This document shows, one piece after another, positions 53,863 through 62,415 of a stretch of 64,000 bases of DNA. The stretch is taken from the NCBI GenBank assembly GCA_947473045.1, contig CANJCO010000001.1, positions 62,001 to 126,000 of the forward strand. Direction: 5' to 3'. This DNA is from Myxococcales bacterium (GTDB lineage: Bacteria > Myxococcota_A > Polyangia > Polyangiales > Polyangiaceae). The first letter of the stretch is position 1; the number at the start of each line of letters is the position of its first letter. The notes under the pieces were generated by a model that made no database searches, was not told the origin of the DNA, and saw nothing but the letters and a program-made list of their open reading frames with translations. Made by a program: the position numbers and the translations under genes.

Positions 53863-55482
53863 TCAGGCCTTCGACGTCTGCACGCCGAGCTCGCGCGCGC
53901 GCTCCCGCGCTTCGTGCTCGGAAGTGTCGCTCGGGTTGGGCAGCCGAATCGAAAATAGCGCGCCGCCGAGCGCAGGGCCCGCCGACACTTCGATGCTCCC
54001 CCCGTGCTCGACGACGATCTTCTTTACGATCGCGAGGCCGAGGCCGGTGCCGTCGCTCTTGGTCGTGAAGTAGGGGTCGAAGATTCGCTCGCGCTCGCTC
54101 GGCGCCACGCCCGGGCCGCTGTCCTCGACTTCGATGCAAGCGCCGCCGCGCGCGTCGCCGCGGGCGCGCACCACCACCTTGCCGGCGGCGGTCGCGTCGA
54201 CGCCGCGAATCGCCTGCACGGCGTTGCGTACGAGGTTGACCACCACGCGCCGCAGCATTTGCCGATCGACGGCGATGGGAATCGACTCGGTCGGCACCTC
54301 CCAGGAGACTCCCACATTCGACGCCCCGGCAGGCGCGTCCGCCTCCGCGGCGTCTTCGAGCACGCCGTCGGAGTAGGCGCTGGCGTCCTCGAGGTGGCCG
54401 AGCTGGTCGCTGCAGTCGCGCATGAAGTCGCACAAATCAGCGCGCTTCAAGTCGACATGGGGCAGCCGGGCGAACGCGGAGAAATCACCGACCAGCCTGC
54501 GCAGCGTGCCGACCTCCTCTTCGACGATCTCGAGAGTGGTGTCGAGCAGGGCGCGGTACTTGCGGTCGTCTCCCGGATATTTTCGGTGGCACTCCTGCAC
54601 AGCGAGCTGAATGGGGGTGAGCGGGTTTTTGATCTCATGGGCGAGCCGCTGCGCCATTTCCTGCCAGGCCCCGACGCGCTGCAGAAACTCGATGCGCGCC
54701 TGCGATCGCTGCATTTCGCCGAGCATCCCGTTGAACGTGGAGGCGAGGTCGGTGAGCTCGTCGGAGCCCGTCACCGGCACGCGAACGTCGAGGTCGCCCC
54801 GCCCCACGAGCTCGATTGCGCGCGCCAGCCGGTTGATGCGGGTGGTCACGCCCCGCGCGAGCACGATGCCGCTCACGAGGGTGAGCGCGATGGTCAGCGA
54901 GAGCAGCAGGGCAAAGGCGCGCACGTAGCCCCCGTAGAGGTCGGCCCGCGAGGCCTCGATCTGGTGGTATTTCGCTACGACGTCGCCGCCGGACTCCAGC
55001 TCGTCGAGGCGCTTGCGATCGACGGCGAACGTCGCCGTGAGGGTGAGCGATCCGCCGCTGCCGACCGGCCGCGTGACGCTCAGGCTGCGCTCCGATTTCT
55101 CATCGACCCGGCTGCCGCGATCGCGCTTCGCCAGCGGGCCGCTTTCGCCCGCCACTTCGACTGCGACCAGCTCGGGAAACCTCGGAAAGAGCGCGTCGAG
55201 GCGGGCGGAGGCGCGCGCGGCGTCGCCAGCCTTCGCTGCGTCGGCCAGCGCTTCGTCGGCGGCCAGCGCGTCGGTCTCGTGCCGCATGTCGGCCTTGATG
55301 GCCGTCACGTAGTCTTTGTAGAGCGACAGCCCGCGGTCGAGCTGCTGGCCCACTTCGGGGTTGAACCACACGGCCGCCGCGCGCGAAAACATGGAGTCAG
55401 CGAGAAAAATGGCCGCCACGAGGGGCAGGATCGCCGTGACAAAGATCGCCGCAGCGAGGCGGCGCTCTGATTTTCCGGGCAT
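53863..55482 (-). CDS. NtrY-like sensor histidine kinase
   Basis: 539 residues. Transmembrane helices near 10-30 and 265, with an extracytoplasmic sensor part between. HAMP segment (TTRINRLARAIELVGRGDLDVRVPVTG), HisKA with His282 in RLAHEIKNPLTP, then HATPase_c with NLVRNAVQAI, DSGPGV and TGLGLAIVKK. The frame is open farther upstream, but ATG 55482 fits the signal anchor. No response regulator is adjacent. It is divergent from the hydrolase gene with 61 bp between. Confidence 0.92.
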   Translation of the reverse strand: MPGKSERRLAAAIFVTAILPLVAAIFLADSMFSRAAAVWFNPEVGQQLDRGLSLYKDYVTAIKADMRHETDALAADEALADAAKAGDAARASARLDALFPRFPELVAVEVAGESGPLAKRDRGSRVDEKSERSLSVTRPVGSGGSLTLTATFAVDRKRLDELESGGDVVAKYHQIEASRADLYGGYVRAFALLLSLTIALTLVSGIVLARGVTTRINRLARAIELVGRGDLDVRVPVTGSDELTDLASTFNGMLGEMQRSQARIEFLQRVGAWQEMAQRLAHEIKNPLTPIQLAVQECHRKYPGDDRKYRALLDTTLEIVEEEVGTLRRLVGDFSAFARLPHVDLKRADLCDFMRDCSDQLGHLEDASAYSDGVLEDAAEADAPAGASNVGVSWEVPTESIPIAVDRQMLRRVVVNLVRNAVQAIRGVDATAAGKVVVRARGDARGGACIEVEDSGPGVAPSERERIFDPYFTTKSDGTGLGLAIVKKIVVEHGGSIEVSAGPALGGALFSIRLPNPSDTSEHEARERARELGVQTSKA

Positions 55483-55543
55483 GCGCAGCAGCACGCGACG
55501 CAGTCTATCAGGGCGGATCGAAACTCTGGCATCCTGCGCGCCG

Positions 55544-57229
55544 ATGAAGACCGCGTCCCGTATGTCCGTGCTGCCTCTGCTTGCCCTGCTGCGCTGCTCG
55601 TCGTCGTCGCCGGCGGCCACGTCGCCCGCGTTCGTGGCGCCGCCCGCGAGCGTGGTGGTCGACGACGGCTCAGCTGTAAAGATTCGTCGCGAGGCGTTCG
55701 TGATCGACGGCTTCAAAGCGCCGCCCAACCCGAAGACTGGCGCGGTCACGCCGCCGGAGCTCAACCGGGTGCGCGTGGTGCGCTACCGCGTCGACGCGGA
55801 CCCGCCGAGACCCGCCCGCGCCGTGTTCATCATGATGCCGGGCTTTCTCGGCGGCGCGGGATCGCTCGACGGCGCGGCGCGCGCGATGGTGCGCCGCAGC
55901 ACTGCCACAGATGCGATCGAAGCGTGGGCCATCGACCGTCGCTCGAACCTCCTCGAAGACACCCACGGGCTCGACGTGGCCGAGGTGACCCGCGATGCGT
56001 CGCAGGCGACCAGCTATTACTTCGACGGCGCGACCGTCGCGGGCAAGTCGTTCGAGGGGTTTCACTCCGGCTCGGCCGACACTTACGCGAGCGAGTGGGG
56101 GCTCGCGACCACGATCGGCGACCTTCAGGCGATCGTCGCGCTCGTGCCCGCGGCCGACCGCGCCAGCCGCATTGTGCTGCTCGGCCACTCGCTCGGCGGC
56201 GCGATCGTCGAGGAGTACGCCGCGTGGGACTTCGGGGGACTGGCCGGCGCGAGGAACCTCGCGGGGCTCGTGCTCGTCGACGGCGTGGCGGGAGGCGAGG
56301 GCGCCGCGCAGCCGGCGATGGACGAAAACGCCTACGCCAACGGCGCGCCGCAGAGCGCCGGCGCGTTCGGTCCGCAGCCCGGCGTCGAGACCGACATTCG
56401 CGGCGGCAGCGTGTTCACCACCCTGCCGTTTCTCGGAACCAAGGCCTACGTCGTCTCGGAATATGTCTCGATTTTGGCGCGAACCGCCCCCGACGCCGTG
56501 GCCGTCGACGCGACCCGCGACGGGCTGCTGTCGGTGCTGCTCGGTCAGTCTCCGATGCCGAAGCTCACGAACCGCGCGGCCTTCGGCTTCGCCTTCGACG
56601 TGAAATCGTGCGGGCTGCAAATTGCAGCGATTTCGTGCGGGGAGGGCAAGGCTGGGGCGATCACCGAGTACGACAGCGTGCTGGGTGGCAAGCTCTCGCA
56701 CCCGTCGGACGTGAGCGCGACGTACGCGTGGACGGCGTTCGACCAGACCTCCCCGCACGAAAACACGTCGATCGATGACGCTGCGCGCGCCTGGTACGAA
56801 GGGCCCGGCCTCAATTTCGCGGAGTGGTATTTTCCGCAGCGCCTGTCTATCGACGCGCAGGCGGCCCGCACGCTGAACGCGAAGCCGGGTGACTGGCGGG
56901 TCGACAAATACGGTTTGCTCGCGAGCCGGGGCAGCGAGATCGACGTGCCGATCTTCGCCGTGGGCTCGGTGGTCGCCGCGTCGGCCAGCGCCTATGACGG
57001 CATCAAGGCGTTTGCAGGACCCATCGGACCGGGTCGCCCTCAGGCCGGCAAGCCGCGAACGGACCCGGACGCGTTCTCGACGCTGATTCTTCCTACCCTG
57101 ACGCACATCGACTGGGTCGTCGGCACCGACGCGAGCGGTTCGCCGGTGGGCCGCTACTACGACGCGCTCTACGCTTTCGCGATGAAGTCGACGCCCGCGG
57201 GAGGCGTCACGGTCGCTGTCACGAAGTAG
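55544..57229 (+). CDS. Alpha/beta-hydrolase (lipase-like), exported
   Basis: 561 residues. Hydrophobic N-terminus followed by a Cys-Ser-rich stretch (RCSSSSPA), possibly lipidated but with an atypical residue before Cys. The nucleophile is Ser216 in GHSLGGAI. The catalytic acid and His are not assigned with certainty, though HIDWVVG near the C-terminus contains a candidate histidine. Substrate unknown. Confidence 0.78.
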   Translation: MKTASRMSVLPLLALLRCSSSSPAATSPAFVAPPASVVVDDGSAVKIRREAFVIDGFKAPPNPKTGAVTPPELNRVRVVRYRVDADPPRPARAVFIMMPGFLGGAGSLDGAARAMVRRSTATDAIEAWAIDRRSNLLEDTHGLDVAEVTRDASQATSYYFDGATVAGKSFEGFHSGSADTYASEWGLATTIGDLQAIVALVPAADRASRIVLLGHSLGGAIVEEYAAWDFGGLAGARNLAGLVLVDGVAGGEGAAQPAMDENAYANGAPQSAGAFGPQPGVETDIRGGSVFTTLPFLGTKAYVVSEYVSILARTAPDAVAVDATRDGLLSVLLGQSPMPKLTNRAAFGFAFDVKSCGLQIAAISCGEGKAGAITEYDSVLGGKLSHPSDVSATYAWTAFDQTSPHENTSIDDAARAWYEGPGLNFAEWYFPQRLSIDAQAARTLNAKPGDWRVDKYGLLASRGSEIDVPIFAVGSVVAASASAYDGIKAFAGPIGPGRPQAGKPRTDPDAFSTLILPTLTHIDWVVGTDASGSPVGRYYDALYAFAMKSTPAGGVTVAVTK

Positions 57230-57281
57230 GCTGATTTCAGGGCGCTCAAGGTTCTGCGCGGGCTGCCGTTCTTCCTGGCCG

Positions 57282-57500
57282 ATGAGGATCGATGCGCTGA
57301 CGACCGCTTATCAGGGCATGCAGTCGGCGACCGAACGCCTGAACTCGGCCGGCGGGCGCATCGCGCAGGCGCGCCCCGACGAAGACCTCGCGGGCGACAT
57401 CGTCGACCTCAAGGTGGCCGGCATCCAGATGCGCGCGTCTACCGCGGTGGCGAAGACCGCGAGCGAGATGATGGGCACGCTGCTCGACATGTTCGGCTGA
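57282..57500 (+). CDS. Miniature flagellar rod/hook-like protein
   Basis: 72 residues. The N-terminus (ALTTAYQGMQSATERLNSAGGRIAQ) resembles the first helix of flagellar rod/hook proteins of the FlgC/FlgG type. The C-terminus (VDLKVAGIQMRASTAVAKTASEMMGTLLDMF) matches their last helix with the MMGTLLD motif. The beta-rich middle that such proteins carry is absent. No other flagellar gene is nearby. It could be a relic, a relative of small axial-like proteins, or of new function. Confidence 0.6.
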   Translation: MRIDALTTAYQGMQSATERLNSAGGRIAQARPDEDLAGDIVDLKVAGIQMRASTAVAKTASEMMGTLLDMFG

Positions 57501-57509
57501 GGTCGGGCC

Positions 57510-58484
57510 TCAGGGGCCCCACCACATCAGCTCGTGCGTCTGCGCCGCGCCCCGGTGCGTGAGGGTGATCACGAGCTTGTCGCCGTCGGCGGCGAGCTGG
57601 GGCTCGGGCTGCGCGTCGGCTGCAAAGTGGGCGGCCTTGACGAAGCCGCTCTTTGCCATCCAAAACACGTGAAGTCCGCCTTTGCCGCGGCCCGCGAGCA
57701 CCACCATTTTGCCGCCGCCGACGAGCTTGAAGTCGAGCCACGCGAGCTCATACGCCGCGAAGCGCTCGGGCGTTGGAAAGTGCTCGCCGACGTCGCGCAG
57801 CTCGGGGAGGTGCGCCTTGAGGTACTTGAAAAACAAGTCGTAGCTGACCCGCTTGGTGATGCGGGGCAAGGCGCGATCGGCAGGGGCTACAACCTCGAGA
57901 CCGGCCGGCTCGAACATGGCCTCAACATGCGCGCGGTAGCGCTCGGCGAGGCCCGCGCGGGGGAGCCCGCCAGCATCGAACGCGTCGTCGGCGAGCGACT
58001 TCAGCCACCAGTGAAGCACCGAAACATCGGCCTCTCCGGCCGGCGAGACGAGGCGCACCACGCTCTCGAAGAGGGGAGCCCGCACGCCCCAAACGCCGCC
58101 GCGCGCGCGCACGATGCACGCGCCGACGTAGGCCGCGCCATGCACGACGACGTTGAAGAGCTCGCAGTCGGCGGTGCCGAGGCCGCCCTTGGCGATCAGC
58201 GCGTCGCGCCACCCGCGCGTCATCGCCGCGCCCAGCCTGTGAACGCTCTCGCCGCTGAAATCGAGGCCTGGATCGCGACCAAACACGCCGTGCGCCATGC
58301 CCGCGAACACCCGCGCCGCGTCGGCGAGGTGGGCCGGCAGCGCAGGGTTTGCACCGGGATTCGCGTCGGTTTTTCGGGCCCGCGGCAGGTCGGCGGCAAC
58401 CTCCGGCGGATACAGCGGGAGGAAAACCTCCGCGAACAATGACTCGGCGGTGATCGTCATGACGATCGCGGTGATATACGTCAT
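57510..58484 (-). CDS. Hypothetical cytoplasmic protein
   Basis: 324 residues if started at ATG 58484. A shorter start is ATG 58460. No signal peptide and no obvious domain. Aromatic-rich segments such as FNVVVHGAAYVGA and VSVLHWWLKSLADDAF are notable. Only 6 bp separate this start from the divergent GTG at 58491, which suggests a shared regulatory region within coding sequence. Confidence 0.65.
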   Translation of the reverse strand: MTYITAIVMTITAESLFAEVFLPLYPPEVAADLPRARKTDANPGANPALPAHLADAARVFAGMAHGVFGRDPGLDFSGESVHRLGAAMTRGWRDALIAKGGLGTADCELFNVVVHGAAYVGACIVRARGGVWGVRAPLFESVVRLVSPAGEADVSVLHWWLKSLADDAFDAGGLPRAGLAERYRAHVEAMFEPAGLEVVAPADRALPRITKRVSYDLFFKYLKAHLPELRDVGEHFPTPERFAAYELAWLDFKLVGGGKMVVLAGRGKGGLHVFWMAKSGFVKAAHFAADAQPEPQLAADGDKLVITLTHRGAAQTHELMWWGP

Positions 58485-58490
58485 CGGGAC

Positions 58491-59474
58491 GTGCTTACCC
58501 GCGACATTCGCTTCGAAGGCTGGACGACCGAGTCGTGGAAGCGATTCTTCGATCTGTGGAAGCCGCGCGCCGCCCCTGAAGCCGAGGCCACGCGGCCCCG
58601 CGGCGGCGTCATCGCGCTGCATGAGGCCGGCAAAGTGCGAAAGCTCTTGCATACGCGAAGGGGCAGGCTCGAACCCTGTCCCTGGCCCCTGCCGCTGCAG
58701 GAGCTCGCTTCGCAGCACGAGGCGAGCTGGGCGCTGTCAGCCGAGACAGGCGCCCTCGAAGCGATCATGGAGCAGTTCGGCGCCCGCGCGCGCAGGTCGG
58801 ACGATATGCTTTCGCAGTCGCTCCTCCTTGTCGCGATTGTGCGGGAGCTCATGGCGGAAGGCCGCATCGAGAGCTGGCCCAACCGCCTGCGCGCCGTGCC
58901 GATCCCGAGCGAAAACGTGGCGCGCCGCGCGCTCGACGCTGTCTGCGCCGACGGTCACGCGATCGCCCTCGGCGTGTTCAACGGCGGCGAGCTGTGGACT
59001 TCGATCACCCTCCGGCGCACGGGCCCGGGCTTCGATGTCATCGCCGGCCCCGAAGCGCTGCGCGACGCGATGGGCGTGCTGTCGAGCGACTGGCGGCGCG
59101 ACTACCGTCACCTCGCGCGGGCCGTCGAAGATCACTACGCGCCGCTGGCGCTCGGATGCTTCGTCGAGCTCGATCAATTTCGCGATTTGCAAGTCGACAC
59201 GCGCCAGGGCGCATGGAGCCGCGCGATCGCGTTGCGCGACGTGATCGTGAGCCCCATGCCCGCCGCGATCGGTCTCGCGGTGGGCGTCGACGGCGCGCGC
59301 TATGCGGCGTCGAAGCTGGCGCGGGTGGCCCGAAGGGTCGACTGGCTGGGCCTCGCCGAGCCGGCGATGGCTGCGCTTCGCGAGCGCGTCGGTGAGGCGG
59401 GCGAGCGCAGCGATGTCATCGCGCTGCTTGGTTTCAGCCCCCTCGAAGTGCTTCGCAATCTGCTTCGTCGCTGA
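58491..59474 (+). CDS. Hypothetical protein upstream of PhyH-like gene
   Basis: 327 residues, GTG start. No signal peptide and no family recognised. It begins LTRDIRFEGWTTESWKRFFDLW and contains an arginine-rich region. The stop overlaps the next ATG (TGATG at 59472-59476), so it is translationally coupled to the PhyH-like oxygenase gene. The pair probably works together (inference). Confidence 0.68.
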   Translation: MLTRDIRFEGWTTESWKRFFDLWKPRAAPEAEATRPRGGVIALHEAGKVRKLLHTRRGRLEPCPWPLPLQELASQHEASWALSAETGALEAIMEQFGARARRSDDMLSQSLLLVAIVRELMAEGRIESWPNRLRAVPIPSENVARRALDAVCADGHAIALGVFNGGELWTSITLRRTGPGFDVIAGPEALRDAMGVLSSDWRRDYRHLARAVEDHYAPLALGCFVELDQFRDLQVDTRQGAWSRAIALRDVIVSPMPAAIGLAVGVDGARYAASKLARVARRVDWLGLAEPAMAALRERVGEAGERSDVIALLGFSPLEVLRNLLRR

Positions 59475-60307
59475 TGCGCGCGCCGCCGCCAGCCCGCGGC
59501 AGCGCAGGGCCCCTGCTTGAAAGTTCGCAGCGCCCGGCCCCGACGGCGCTTGAGTTGGCGGGCATCTTTGTTCATCGCGCGGCAGTCGATGCGGCAGCCG
59601 TGAGCGCGTTGCGCGCGCGAACCGGGGCGGCCTACGACGCTCTCGAGGCCAGCGGTCATCCGGGTCTGCGCGGCGTGACCCGTGTGGCCCTGCCCGGCGG
59701 AGAGAGCTTCGTGCCCACTGCGTCGTCGCTCACGCTCGGAGCCGTGCTCACTGCGGCCGAGCAGCGCGCGCTGTGCAGCGGGCTGCTGGCGGGACCGGTC
59801 GGGGAGTCGATCGCCCGCGCGCTCGGACCTTCGCTCGCGCTGTGCACCTCTCAGGCCTGGATCCGGAGGCAGTACGCGCCGCCCAGTTACCCGCGCGCGC
59901 ACGCGCCCCACGGCTGGCATCAGGATGGCGCGCTCGGCTTCGACTTCCTCGGAGACTCCGGCCCTCCCTGGCCGCCGCACGCGATGATCGAAATGGTCAC
60001 GTGTTGGGTGCCGCTCGGGCGCTGCGGCGCCCATGCGCCGGGGCTCGAGCTGGTCGCGCATCACAACAGCGCGCTGCTGCCGCCGGCCGATTTGGCCGAG
60101 GCGCGCGTGCTTTCGCAGTTTGGGGCCGACGCGCGGGTGCGACCGGAGCTCGAAGGCGGCGACGCGCTTCTGTTCCCCGGCGGCGTACTGCACCGCACGC
60201 ATGTGACGCCGCAAATGCGCCGCGATCGAACCAGCATCGAGCTTCGCTTTTTTCGCGCCGACCGCGTTCCTGCGCGGCTGTTGAACGAGCGGTTCGTCAC
60301 GCTGTAG
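59474..60307 (+). CDS. PhyH-like 2-oxoglutarate/Fe(II) oxygenase
   Basis: 277 residues. The iron-binding facial triad appears as His-x-Asp in GWHQDGALG and His in GGVLHRTHVT, followed by Arg in RTSIELRFF for 2-oxoglutarate. It fits the phytanoyl-CoA dioxygenase superfamily. Substrate unknown. Start overlaps the preceding stop. Confidence 0.8.
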   Translation: MRAPPPARGSAGPLLESSQRPAPTALELAGIFVHRAAVDAAAVSALRARTGAAYDALEASGHPGLRGVTRVALPGGESFVPTASSLTLGAVLTAAEQRALCSGLLAGPVGESIARALGPSLALCTSQAWIRRQYAPPSYPRAHAPHGWHQDGALGFDFLGDSGPPWPPHAMIEMVTCWVPLGRCGAHAPGLELVAHHNSALLPPADLAEARVLSQFGADARVRPELEGGDALLFPGGVLHRTHVTPQMRRDRTSIELRFFRADRVPARLLNERFVTL

Positions 60308-60372
60308 AAGTCGCTGAAAGGCCGCTGCCGAGCGGGGTTCGCGTTATTGGCGAAGCGCGCACGCGCCTTTTG

Positions 60373-60383
60373 TGTACTGTACA
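60373..60383. promoter_or_regulatory. Perfect inverted repeat TGTACTGTACA near start
   Basis: TGTAC and GTACA around a central T, ending 3 bp before the ATG of the next gene. It could be an operator, but it is short and unproven. Confidence 0.25.
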
Positions 60384-60386
60384 ACT

Positions 60387-60995
60387 ATGCCCTCCAATCG
60401 CCCGTCGGTCCGCTGGTCTCTCCTCGTGCGCAACGCGGGCTTGCCGTTGGCTGTGGCCGTGTTGTCGATCGTCGTCGCCAACGGGTGCACCCCTTCTGGC
60501 ACCCGCGGGTGCGGCACGAACTGCGACCAGTCCGCGGACGCTTCGTCCGCTGTTGACGCCGCGCCCGATGCAGCCCTCGCCGACGCGTCCGCGGCCGACA
60601 CGAGCGTCGCCGCGCCGTCGGTCGCGGAAGTCTCGCCCCTGAAGAAAGACTGGGTGCTGATCAGCCCGGGAGACAGCGACGAGCAGCTCTTCACCGTGCG
60701 AAATACGGGAGGCGGAGTGCTCCACGTGACCGCCGTCACGCTCCGCCAGCCCGACAAGGACGCCGGCGCCGCGACGGGCAGCTTTGCGCGCACGATGACC
60801 GACACGTGCACGGGCAAGGCGTTGGGAGCCGGCGAGACCTGCACGTTCGGCGTCCAGGTTCTGGGAGCCATGACCGACGGACCGAGGGACGGGATGGGCA
60901 TCGCGTTGCCCAGCAACGGGAGCATGGACGTCGCGACGGACGCCGCCTCGGGCGCGAGCACGATCGTGGTCCCGCTCAGCTTCGTCGCGACCTGA
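60387..60995 (+). CDS. Lipoprotein with ASH-like (choice-of-anchor) domain
   Basis: 202 residues. Lipobox VANGC, Asp/Ala/Ser-rich linker and a C-terminal beta domain (FTVRNTGGGVLHVTAVTL and GAGETCTFGVQV) resembling ASH/choice-of-anchor-D domains. Short intergenic region upstream contains TGTACTGTACA and a GC-rich hairpin. Function unknown. Confidence 0.75.
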   Translation: MPSNRPSVRWSLLVRNAGLPLAVAVLSIVVANGCTPSGTRGCGTNCDQSADASSAVDAAPDAALADASAADTSVAAPSVAEVSPLKKDWVLISPGDSDEQLFTVRNTGGGVLHVTAVTLRQPDKDAGAATGSFARTMTDTCTGKALGAGETCTFGVQVLGAMTDGPRDGMGIALPSNGSMDVATDAASGASTIVVPLSFVAT

Positions 60996-61050
60996 TCGCG
61001 CCGCGCGGCCCCCTTGCCGTGTGCGTCGCACCCGACTTACTCATGAACGC

Positions 61051-61740
61051 ATGAATTACGCCTCGTATTCGGTACCCGCCGCTCGCGGACGCGCAGCGAG
61101 CGACGCGCTCTGGATCACCTACCGCTGGATGTCGCTCGGGCTGGCGACCACCGGGCTCGTCGCCCTCGCGGTCGTCAGCTCCGACGCCGCGATGCAGCTG
61201 CTGCTCGGCTCCCGGCTGGTGTTCTACGCGCTGCTCATCGCCCAGCTCGGCCTCGTGGTCGCCTTCGCCCCCGTCGCGCGCCGCGCCAGCACGCCCGTGG
61301 TGGCGGCGATGTTCTTCGCGTACGCGGCGCTCACCGGCGTCACACTGTCGACGATCTTCCTCATCTACACAGCGAGCTCGATCGCAGCGGTATTTTTCGT
61401 CACTGCCGGCTCATTCGCAGGCCTGTCGGCGTTCGGCCTCTTCACAAAACGCGACCTCTCCGCGATGGGACGGTTCGCGATTTTCGCCCTCTTCGGCATC
61501 GTGATCGCAGGCCTCGTGAACCTGCTGGTCGCGAGCTCGGGCCTGCAGCTGCTGCTGTCGATCGGCGGCGTGTTCGTGTTCGGAGCGCTCACCGCCTACG
61601 ACACGCAAAAGCTGAAGGAGCTCTTCGCGAGCGGCGACGCCAGCGCCAATCTGCCGCTCGTGGGAGCCCTCACGCTCTACCTCGACTTCATCAACATGTT
61701 TCTGTTCATGCTCCGCCTGTTCGGCGACCGGCGCCGGTAG
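61051..61740 (+). CDS. Bax inhibitor-1 family membrane protein
   Basis: 229 residues with seven predicted transmembrane helices. Motifs are GALTAYDTQKLK and LYLDFINMFLFMLRLFG, the end of the BI-1/YccA family. Bacterial members act as pH-sensitive calcium-leak channels or as FtsH modulators in some species. Which applies here is unknown. ATG 61051 chosen over an upstream GTG for family length. Confidence 0.92.
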   Translation: MNYASYSVPAARGRAASDALWITYRWMSLGLATTGLVALAVVSSDAAMQLLLGSRLVFYALLIAQLGLVVAFAPVARRASTPVVAAMFFAYAALTGVTLSTIFLIYTASSIAAVFFVTAGSFAGLSAFGLFTKRDLSAMGRFAIFALFGIVIAGLVNLLVASSGLQLLLSIGGVFVFGALTAYDTQKLKELFASGDASANLPLVGALTLYLDFINMFLFMLRLFGDRRR

Positions 61741-61841
61741 TCCGCGGGCAGCGCACTCCGGCCGCCACGCGCGCGGCGACTGCGCTACTCTCTTTAGAAA
61801 TGGGCGGCGTCTGCGTCACCCCGAAACCAAAGGACTCGCCC

Positions 61842-62363
61842 ATGATCGCCAAGCACGCTGTTGCCTTCGCCGCCTCCATCGTCGCTCTTGCGCTCGCCGC
61901 GCTGCCTGCCTCGCCGGCGGCCGCTTCGGGCGGATCGTGCAGCTCGAACTCGGACTGCGGACCGGGCGTCAGCTGTCGCAGCGGCAAGTGCGCCACGTCC
62001 ATGGGCGGTTCATGCAGCTCGAACTCCGATTGCGGCGGCGCGTCGTGCCGCAGCGGCAAATGCGCGAACGCGCCCGACGGCACGTGCAGCAGCAACTCCG
62101 ACTGCGGCGCGGGTTCTTGCCGCAGCGGCAAATGCGCGGCCGGCGGGGGCGGGTGCAGCAGCAACTCCGATTGCGGGCCGGGCGTCAGCTGCCGCAGCGG
62201 CGTGTGCGCCACGGCGCAGGGCGGCACGTGCAGCTCGAACTCCGACTGCGGCGGTGCGTCGTGCCGAAGCGGCAAGTGCGCCAACTCGCCCGACGGCACG
62301 TGCAGCTCGAACTCCGACTGCGGCAAGGGCTCGTGCCGCAGCGGCAAGTGCGCGATGAACTGA
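61842..62363 (+). CDS. Secreted cysteine-rich six-repeat protein
   Basis: 173 residues with AAGGA upstream. Signal peptide to about residue 28, then six repeats of about 24 residues of the form CSSNSDCG-x-SCRSGKCA, four cysteines each, giving 24 cysteines. Units 1-3 and 4-6 form a duplicated block with a 73-residue (219-bp) offset. The cysteine pattern suggests small disulfide-rich modules resembling eukaryotic extracellular repeats such as Dickkopf-type. Role unknown. Confidence 0.8.
   Translation: MIAKHAVAFAASIVALALAALPASPAAASGGSCSSNSDCGPGVSCRSGKCATSMGGSCSSNSDCGGASCRSGKCANAPDGTCSSNSDCGAGSCRSGKCAAGGGGCSSNSDCGPGVSCRSGVCATAQGGTCSSNSDCGGASCRSGKCANSPDGTCSSNSDCGKGSCRSGKCAMN
61929..62357 (+). repeat. 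Tandem DNA repeats encoding cysteine-rich modules
   Basis: Six related units within the preceding gene, each about 66-75 bp, with a higher-order duplication of the first three units (period 219 bp). The DNA similarity suggests recent amplification and possible copy-number instability. Confidence 0.8.
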
Positions 62364-62415
62364 GCCGCCCCTGCGATCGCCCGGGAGGGCCGCCGGTCTG
62401 CGAACGCCGCGGCGG

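Noticed and set aside
58640-58700. tRNA-like T-loop (GTTCGAG on minus strand)
   Set aside because: The flanking bases do not form a T stem or acceptor stem, and the region codes for a plus-strand protein.
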